DNA from: Candidatus Epulonipiscium sp. | GTDB taxonomy: Bacteria > Bacillota_A > Clostridia > Lachnospirales > Cellulosilyticaceae | NCBI GenBank assembly: GCA_012841565.1 | Contig: DUUM01000054.1 | Span: 1 to 9,580, forward strand | Direction of reading: 5' to 3' | Length of the DNA: 9,580 nucleotides | Shown: in pieces, positions 5,628 through 9,580 of the stretch | Layout of the letters: each line of letters begins with the position of its first letter | Position numbering within the stretch: the first letter of the stretch is position 1 | Made by a program: the position numbers and the translations under genes | Notes under the pieces: model-generated | Told to the model about the DNA's origin: nothing | Database searches by the model: none | What the model saw: the letters and a program-made list of their open reading frames with translations, nothing else

Positions 5628-5668
5628 TTAAGCAAAAAGGTCTGCCACTGGCAGACCTTTTTGCTTAA
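5628..5668. terminator. strong bidirectional intrinsic terminator
   Basis: A perfect 19-bp inverted repeat (5628-5646 with 5650-5668) encloses a 3-base loop. Its GC-rich top, GGTCTGCC/GGCAGACC, sits on a base of A/T runs, so both strands give a GC stem followed by a U-run (TTTTTGCTT). On the - strand it lies about 135 bp beyond the second toxin gene and would end that operon. On the + strand it lies about 300 bp beyond repA. Confidence 0.88.
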
Positions 5669-5803
5669 TACCCTACTTTGCTTAATACTTTGTAGACCTA
5701 ATTGCATAGCTAATTCTCCAAGAAATGGGTTATACATAGCTGGGATTTTAAATTTTTAAGCAGTAAATTTAACTTGATATCATTTGCGATCTTTTTATCT
5801 CCC

Positions 5804-6121
5804 TTATCTAATTCTCTTATCTGCTAATTTATATGCTGTGGAGTCATCACGTACCGATACTACCACTATTGTCATAATCTCATTTTCCTTTATAATACCA
5901 TAGATAACCCTAATCCCTAATCTTAGTAATTTTATTTTGTAATATCCAGCAAGTCTAGTAGTAGAATTATTACTCAGGGGCTTTCCGTATCCACCTTCAT
6001 GACTTGAAACTGGATTCCCAGAAACCTTTTGAATTGCCTTTATAACATGTAGCCTCTGCGAATGATCCAACCCTAATAGGTCTCTTTCTGCTTCTTTCAA
6101 ATATCTAATAGTCCAAGCCAT
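5804..6121 (-). CDS. RelE-family mRNA interferase toxin
   Basis: This is a 105-aa protein of the RelE/YafQ-like toxin group. The N-terminus WTIRYLKEAERDLLGLD (3-19) is the amphipathic helix start. GGYGKPLSNN (43-52) and LAGYYKIKLLRLGIRVIYGI (58-76) are the family signature strands, and MTIVVVSVRDDSTAYKLADK (83-102) is the C-terminal block with the basic/tyrosine residues expected near the active site. It is predicted to cut mRNA on the ribosome when not bound by its antitoxin. The ATG at 6121 overlaps the antitoxin stop by one base (TAATG), with GAGGTGG about 10 bases upstream, so translation is coupled. It is not closely similar to the toxin at 2422-2733. Confidence 0.9.
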   Translation of the reverse strand: MAWTIRYLKEAERDLLGLDHSQRLHVIKAIQKVSGNPVSSHEGGYGKPLSNNSTTRLAGYYKIKLLRLGIRVIYGIIKENEIMTIVVVSVRDDSTAYKLADKRIR

Positions 6122-6450
6122 TATCCGATTTCCACCTCGATATCTTCTAGTTCATCTTGCTTAATATTAAGGTTGCTCATTATTTGTTCGTGGCTTATAA
6201 ATTCATTTTCTTCTGCAAGTTTCATCCGTTTCTCAGCCTCAATAAATAAGTGATAGTTTTCAATTGTTTCTACCATTTCTTCATACTTTTCTGGGGTTAA
6301 CAGTACACAGGTAGGTTTATTATTTTTAACCACAATTTTGAATCCACTAGAATGAACCTCATCAAAAATTCTGTTAGCCTCACCTTTATTAAATCTAGAA
6401 ATTGGAACAAGCGAATTTAACATACTACTTACAGTAATATCATCAAGCAT
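6121..6450 (-). CDS. Phd/YefM-family antitoxin
   Basis: This is a 109-aa antitoxin. Residues about 1-60 form the Phd/YefM DNA-binding domain, with SRFNKGEANRIFDEV (19-33) and KIVVKNNKPTCVLLTPEKYEEM close behind. The acidic C-terminus (EENEFISHEQ to LEDIEVEIG) is the usual toxin-binding tail. An in-frame ATG exists further upstream (6471), but the ATG at 6450 is preceded by AAAGGGGTG at correct spacing and gives the normal N-terminus, so I use it. It should neutralise the overlapping downstream RelE toxin and repress the promoter at 6505-6533. Confidence 0.88.
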   Translation of the reverse strand: MLDDITVSSMLNSLVPISRFNKGEANRIFDEVHSSGFKIVVKNNKPTCVLLTPEKYEEMVETIENYHLFIEAEKRMKLAEENEFISHEQIMSNLNIKQDELEDIEVEIG

Positions 6451-6504
6451 TGTAATCACCCCTTTTCCCATCCATATTGTTATACTACTTCTGCTTATAT
6501 ATAC

Positions 6505-6533
6505 ATTATATTCAAAAGTAATTTATATGTCAA
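6505..6533 (-). promoter_or_regulatory. perfect consensus sigma-A promoter of the second toxin-antitoxin operon
   Basis: On the - strand TTGACA (6528-6533) and TATAAT (6505-6510) match the consensus at all twelve positions with the optimal 17-bp spacer. The antitoxin ATG lies about 55 bp downstream of the -10. Such a strong promoter normally needs a repressor, consistent with autoregulation by the Phd/YefM antitoxin. Confidence 0.88.
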
Positions 6534-6598
6534 TCTTTCTACTATCTTATTTATCTATATATAGTTTTTTAGTCACACCTTTTAAGTTTATGTAAATA

Positions 6599-7361
6599 CC
6601 CAAAACCCTACACAATTTTCTATGCCTTCCTCATAATAAAGTTCAACCACAGTTCTCCCCCACGCCCTGCTCTTACATCTTCTGTAATATCAACTTCAAC
6701 CAGCTCTAGCTCTACAAAACCCCCTAATAAAGCTTCCGGCTTCTCTTTTGTTAAATCGGTAAAATACCTTCAAATTCTCCATGTTTAAAAGACCCATAGA
6801 AGTATCCTTCTGCTTTTAGTGCTACAGCAACTTTACTGAGTATGTTGCTTAAATCTACTAACGGAACATGTAGAAGGGAAGCAGCGGTTTTATTGTAGCT
6901 TTGATAGAATCGACAAAATATCCTTTTTGTATATCACTGTGTAGCAGAGCATTAATATCTATACTTTTATTTATGGTTAGGTAGTCTTCCAACTGTTTTT
7001 TCAATTTTTTATTATTTCTAGCGACCCTAAACGCATTATACTGAAGGTCACAAAACTTCTCCATATAGTGTTCTAAATTAAGTAGCCTATTACTTTTAGA
7101 GCTGTTTATATTATGAAACGTAGGCACAAGATTCCATAATTCATCGTGCAATACAAAGCTCCAGGGAATAAAATGATCAATGCTAAGTCCCCCGTACTCT
7201 TTAAAATTTCGTTCCGTCAGTTCTTTGCCCGTATATATATCATATAGTGGCATTATGTCATTAACCTCATTCCCAAACCTTCTTGCGCTTGTTAGGTTAC
7301 GTTCCTGAGGTGCAGCTAATTTAAAGGTCTTTATCATTGAAATCTTCTAGAAATTCCAACA
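6599..7361 (-). pseudogene. degraded second copy of the methyltransferase-HNH cassette
   Basis: This region aligns in the same orientation to 179-1695. 6601-6883 matches the methyltransferase 3' part, with a 16-bp deletion (about 6774-6775) that shifts its frame. At 6883/6884 the sequence jumps from position 479 to 925 of the intact copy, losing 445 bp that include the methyltransferase start and the HNH 3' end. 6884-7327 matches 925-1368 with no gap and about 34 mismatches (about 92% identity). At 7327/7328 a second 293-bp deletion joins 1368 to 1662, and similarity ends near 7361. The methyltransferase part is dead; the HNH part remains an open frame (see 6858-7337). The copy proves that the gene pair moved or was duplicated as a unit. 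Confidence 0.92.
6858..7337 (-). CDS. truncated HNH-domain fragment, still open (159 aa)
   Basis: Within the degraded cassette an open frame of 159 aa covers residues 207-353 of the intact HNH protein. It keeps the whole HNH core unchanged (SIDHFIPWSF, LWNLVP, NINSSKSNRL). Ten substitutions lie outside the core, including a Trp to Gly and a Pro to Leu. Its ATG (7337) was out of frame in the ancestor and was brought into frame by the 293-bp deletion. The last seven or so residues are read out of frame through methyltransferase sequence. No good ribosome binding site precedes the ATG, and the N-terminal 200 residues are missing. It is probably a non-functional fragment but could make a bare HNH domain. 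Confidence 0.4.
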   Translation of the reverse strand: MIKTFKLAAPQERNLTSARRFGNEVNDIMPLYDIYTGKELTERNFKEYGGLSIDHFIPWSFVLHDELWNLVPTFHNINSSKSNRLLNLEHYMEKFCDLQYNAFRVARNNKKLKKQLEDYLTINKSIDINALLHSDIQKGYFVDSIKATIKPLLPFYMFR

Positions 7362-7370
7362 GTGAATTGT

Positions 7371-7399
7371 TAGACAGTACCATCACTATAGGATATAAT
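7371..7399 (+). promoter_or_regulatory. sigma-A promoter of the lipoprotein gene, with palindrome
   Basis: TAGACA (7371-7376) and a perfect TATAAT (7394-7399) are 17 bp apart on the + strand, 90 bp before the lipoprotein ATG. A 13-bp palindrome, ATAATG-A-CATTAT (7395-7407), covers the -10 and could be an operator. The promoter starts ten bases after the end of the degraded HNH cassette. Confidence 0.6.
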
Positions 7400-7488
7400 G
7401 ACATTATCTAATAATTAACACATAGTTGAGAACATTGTAACTATACGTTAATTATCGGATACCAATTTATTCAGAATGGAGAATGTAG

Positions 7489-8055
7489 ATGAAAAGATTA
7501 TTATTGTTATTTAGCTTGCTGTCGTTACTGATTTTATCAGGATGTGGTTCATTGAGGAACTTTTGGGTTGAAGAAAAACAAACCTCCAACATAAGAGAGT
7601 ACCAAGAGATTTTTGCAGAAGAAGGTTATCACCCTAATGATCTATTTCCCAAAGAAGTTCTATCATCCGCAGATGTAGAGGAATTCGAATTTTATTATTA
7701 TAATCCATTTGATCCTAACTATTTATCTTACTTAGTTTATACCTGCAATGATGAAGAGTATGCGTCTGAAGTTGAAAGATTGTCTAAACTAGCGTCAAGT
7801 GAGAATCATCTCATTTATGAGGCGACTGAATTCACCTATCCTGTATTGGCAGTTTACGCAGATGACTATTCTGGATATACATATGTACTTGGTGATGATT
7901 CGAGTAACAGACTTATTTATGTTGAGTTGTATTATTGTAATTATTTTTCTGATATAGATTATGAGAAGTATATAAAAAATGAGCATCTACCAATAGGTTT
8001 TAATGCAAAACCAAAGAATCATACTAGATTGCAATTTGAGAATGGGGAGTTGTAG
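7489..8055 (+). CDS. lipoprotein of unknown function
   Basis: This is a 188-aa protein. It starts with a lipoprotein signal peptide: KR, then the hydrophobic LLLLFSLLSLLIL, then a lipobox LSGC with the lipidated cysteine at residue 19. It should be anchored on the outer face of the membrane. The mature part is acidic and strikingly rich in tyrosine and aspartate (EFEFYYYNPFDPNYLSYLVY at about 63-82, VELYYCNYFSDIDYEKYIKN at about 145-164), suggesting a small folded beta-rich or mixed domain. I see no catalytic motif and recognise no family. The ATG follows GGAG at 7 bases. It stands alone on the + strand between the HNH remnant and the convergent YolD gene, with its own promoter at 7371-7399. 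Confidence 0.85.
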   Translation: MKRLLLLFSLLSLLILSGCGSLRNFWVEEKQTSNIREYQEIFAEEGYHPNDLFPKEVLSSADVEEFEFYYYNPFDPNYLSYLVYTCNDEEYASEVERLSKLASSENHLIYEATEFTYPVLAVYADDYSGYTYVLGDDSSNRLIYVELYYCNYFSDIDYEKYIKNEHLPIGFNAKPKNHTRLQFENGEL

Positions 8056-8066
8056 TTGAAGTGAAT

Positions 8067-8104
8067 CGTAAGTTTTCGTAAGCACTTTCACATAAGCACT
8101 TACG
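8067..8104. repeat. imperfect hairpin after the lipoprotein gene
   Basis: CGTAAG (8077-8082) pairs with CTTACG (8099-8104), and an extra CGTAAG (8067-8072) offers a competing arm. AAGCACTT occurs at 8081-8088 and 8095-8102. It may be part of the transcript end of the lipoprotein gene; no T-run follows. Confidence 0.35.
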
Positions 8105-8112
8105 GCCCTGAC

Positions 8113-8137
8113 TTTGAGTTTTATAGCGAAACTCAAA
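8113..8137. terminator. hairpin between convergent lipoprotein and yolD genes
   Basis: TTTGAGTTT (8113-8121) and AAACTCAAA (8129-8137) form a perfect 9-bp stem with a 7-base loop. It sits between the convergent lipoprotein (+) and YolD (-) genes and is likely a shared transcript end, although neither side has a clean U-run outside the stem. Confidence 0.45.
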
Positions 8138-8169
8138 CACTAAACTGAAATATACTTTTTTGGTATTTA

Positions 8170-8598
8170 TTAATAATATCTCAACCTAGCAAATAACCCG
8201 CAGTCAATTTCAATAATATCTCTCATTAATATTTCCCTCCCATCCCCCATCACCACTAATCCTCCATGTTCACCTATCTTTTTTACACAGCCACTAGCGA
8301 CTACATAGCTGCCACCCTCTTTTAAATGATCTTCTTGAAAGTATATAATTGAAACTTCTGGCTTTTTATCTATATATTCTTGTATAATATGTAGCCTTTT
8401 ATTTAAATCTGCCTTTATATCGTCCTCTAGTTCTACTCTTTTATCTGTTACACGGGCCACCTCACGAACAGCTTCACCATGTCCCGTTAGAGCTGCAAAA
8501 GGAGAGAACTGTGCAGCACGACCAAGTCTAGGCATATGAGGGTGTTTGCTTGACTGATGATGGGGTAAGTTGATGATATCTTCATATGGATTATTCAC
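8170..8598 (-). CDS. YolD-like protein
   Basis: This is a 142-aa protein. The segment HMPRLGRAAQFSPFAALTGH (21-40) is the family signature of YolD-like proteins of Firmicutes. The rest contains a charged helix (DKRVELEDDIKADLNKRLHI) and a short beta-rich C-terminus. The YolD fold is commonly found next to Y-family polymerases and is thought to act with them like a UmuD analogue, a role known for the family rather than shown here. It starts at GTG 8598, which overlaps the polymerase stop as GTGA, with GGAGG 9 bases upstream, so the two are cotranslated. The frame is intact and of normal length. Confidence 0.88.
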   Translation of the reverse strand: MNNPYEDIINLPHHQSSKHPHMPRLGRAAQFSPFAALTGHGEAVREVARVTDKRVELEDDIKADLNKRLHIIQEYIDKKPEVSIIYFQEDHLKEGGSYVVASGCVKKIGEHGGLVVMGDGREILMRDIIEIDCGLFARLRYY

Positions 8599-9580
8599 GC
8601 CTTATGTCCTCCAATCTGTTTGTTACGCGAAATAGTTGTCGCTCCTTCTTGGAAATTCATTCCTTTTAAAATCGCATTTTTGCCATATTTGTTCTTTACT
8701 TTAATAACCGACTCTTGTAGCTTTCTTTCTCTTTCTAGCGCTTCTTCTTTTTCTTTAGTAGCTTTTAGGTCCAAAAAAAGATCCATCTGCTCATAGGAAT
8801 CTTTGACAATCCCATCTTCCAAAACGACGTTATTGGCTGTCATGTTAACCCTTCTAATTAATAAGTTTTCATCTACAATACGATCAAACAAAGCTATTAC
8901 TGCCTCCATAATAAGACACGTAGATGATGTATGCTGGCTTAAATTTGTCGTACCATGGGCATGTTTTGGAATCTTCCTTCCATAGCTGTCTAGGGTTATC
9001 TCACCATGATAAGGTTTCCTGTTCCCATCATTATTAAGGTTTTCTATATCATAGCCGATTGTTAAAACCATCTGATTGGTGACTAAGCCCTTAACCACTA
9101 AATCTAAAACAAGAAGGTCGGTCATTTCTTTTACGATTAGTTTTGCCTTTTCAAAGGTATAGGGTTCATGAAGAACTTGCCCTGAACCGATGCTATTTGA
9201 CTTTGGCTTGTATGATTTTACATCTGCCATTGTACAGGGTTCCCAGCCCCATGCATGATCAATCAGTAGTTCCGCATTAATACCAAATAGCTTATAGAGT
9301 AAATCTTCGTTATAATAGTCATTTGCTTTGCCAATAGAACATCTTGCAATATCACCCATGGTATAGATTCCATTAGACTCTAACTTGGCCGCATAACCTT
9401 TACCAACTCGCCAGAAATCAGTAATGGGACGGTGGGTCCATAGTGATTTCCGGTAGGCCATTTCATCTAATTCCACAATACGCCCACCATCTTTATCTGG
9501 TTTTATACTTTTTGCATGAATGTCCATTGCAACTTTAGCAAGATATAAATTCGTTCCGATGCCAACTGTGGCTGTGACGC
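8595..9580 (-). CDS. Y-family DNA polymerase (UmuC/UvrX-like), 3' part, runs off the window
   Basis: The frame is open to the right edge, so the true start lies outside. The last visible upstream residues VTATVGIGTNLYLAKVAMDI are the end of the palm domain (the GIGxNxxLAKxAMDI motif). They are followed by the thumb with a helix-hairpin-helix, DFWRVGKGYAAKLESNGIYTMGDIA, and then the little-finger domain (LVVKGLVTNQMVLTIGYD). An ATG at 9527 is internal, not the start. These enzymes copy damaged DNA with low fidelity. The catalytic DxD and SxDE motifs are outside the window. It overlaps the yolD gene by four bases. Plasmid and phage-borne copies are common, fitting the mobile character of the region. 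Its promoter and any LexA site are not visible. Confidence 0.92.
   Translation of the reverse strand, partial: VTATVGIGTNLYLAKVAMDIHAKSIKPDKDGGRIVELDEMAYRKSLWTHRPITDFWRVGKGYAAKLESNGIYTMGDIARCSIGKANDYYNEDLLYKLFGINAELLIDHAWGWEPCTMADVKSYKPKSNSIGSGQVLHEPYTFEKAKLIVKEMTDLLVLDLVVKGLVTNQMVLTIGYDIENLNNDGNRKPYHGEITLDSYGRKIPKHAHGTTNLSQHTSSTCLIMEAVIALFDRIVDENLLIRRVNMTANNVVLEDGIVKDSYEQMDLFLDLKATKEKEEALERERKLQESVIKVKNKYGKNAILKGMNFQEGATTISRNKQIGGHKA

Larger units (their letters stand above)
5327..5803. other. 477-bp intergenic region
   Basis: I find no well-supported gene in this stretch between repA (+) and the second toxin gene (-). It holds a possible 43-aa membrane peptide (5408-5539, -), one very strong hairpin (5628-5668) and a 37-codon - strand frame (5624-5737) that runs over the hairpin and lacks a ribosome binding site. 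The remainder is AT-rich with no recognisable motif. Confidence 0.6.

Noticed and set aside
5624..5737. A 37-codon - strand frame with plausible-looking residues (MYNPFLGELAMQLG)
   Set aside because: No ribosome binding site precedes the ATG, and the second half is encoded by the perfect terminator hairpin, so its open frame is probably chance.
7795..7986. A 63-codon - strand frame inside the lipoprotein gene
   Set aside because: It is a shadow of the lipoprotein gene, which has a signal peptide, a ribosome binding site and a promoter.
8803..8985. A 60-codon + strand frame inside the Y-family polymerase gene
   Set aside because: It is antisense to a conserved polymerase domain and lacks a start signal.

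Overview
This looks like a low-GC Gram-positive genome, most likely a clostridial Firmicute. It is strongly AT-rich, has AGGAGG/GGGGTG-type ribosome binding sites, uses many GTG starts, has near-consensus sigma-A promoters, and carries RepA_N, YolD/Y-family polymerase, Phd/YefM-RelE and AlbA_2 genes typical of Firmicute plasmids, integrative elements and genomic islands. I cannot name the species. Almost every gene is an accessory-type gene, and several are broken or duplicated, so I read the window as a decaying mobile or genomic-island segment.

Layout. 1-62 is the 3' end of an unknown + strand gene, followed directly by a small membrane protein start (64-) whose tail runs into a REP-like double hairpin (130-170). 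200-1987 (- strand) is a two-gene cassette: a 395-aa HNH endonuclease-domain protein followed 18 bp later by a small class I SAM methyltransferase. A 41-codon tail of a truncated upstream gene (2004-2129) precedes the HNH gene. 2422-3008 (- strand) is a ParE/RelE-type toxin with a Phd/YefM antitoxin, with a recognisable promoter. 3346-4638 (- strand) is an AlbA_2 / Schlafen-like regulator. Its promoter carries four 11-bp tandem repeats and a 21-bp inverted repeat. 4868-5326 (+ strand) is a short RepA_N replication initiator homologue with an unusual internal segment; a degraded copy of its 3' end lies at 3273-3333. 5327-5803 has no convincing gene apart from a possible 43-aa membrane peptide and one very strong hairpin terminator. 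5804-6450 (- strand) is a second, different RelE/Phd toxin-antitoxin pair behind a perfect consensus promoter. 6599-7361 is a degraded, internally deleted second copy of the methyltransferase-HNH cassette. 7489-8055 (+ strand) is an orphan lipoprotein. 8170-9580 (- strand) is a YolD-like protein overlapped with the 3' part of a Y-family DNA polymerase that runs off the window.

How the genes fit together. The two toxin-antitoxin pairs, the RepA_N gene and the UmuC/YolD pair fit a plasmid or integrated element that stabilises itself and copes with DNA damage. The most interesting item is the HNH-methyltransferase cassette. It occurs twice within 7 kb in the same order and strand. The methyltransferase lacks DNA-methyltransferase motifs, so it is not a classical restriction-modification pair. 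The degraded copy still keeps an open HNH reading frame in which all eight nucleotide differences in the 38-codon HNH core are silent. I treat it as a candidate defence-type or mobile nuclease module, which is inference from context only.
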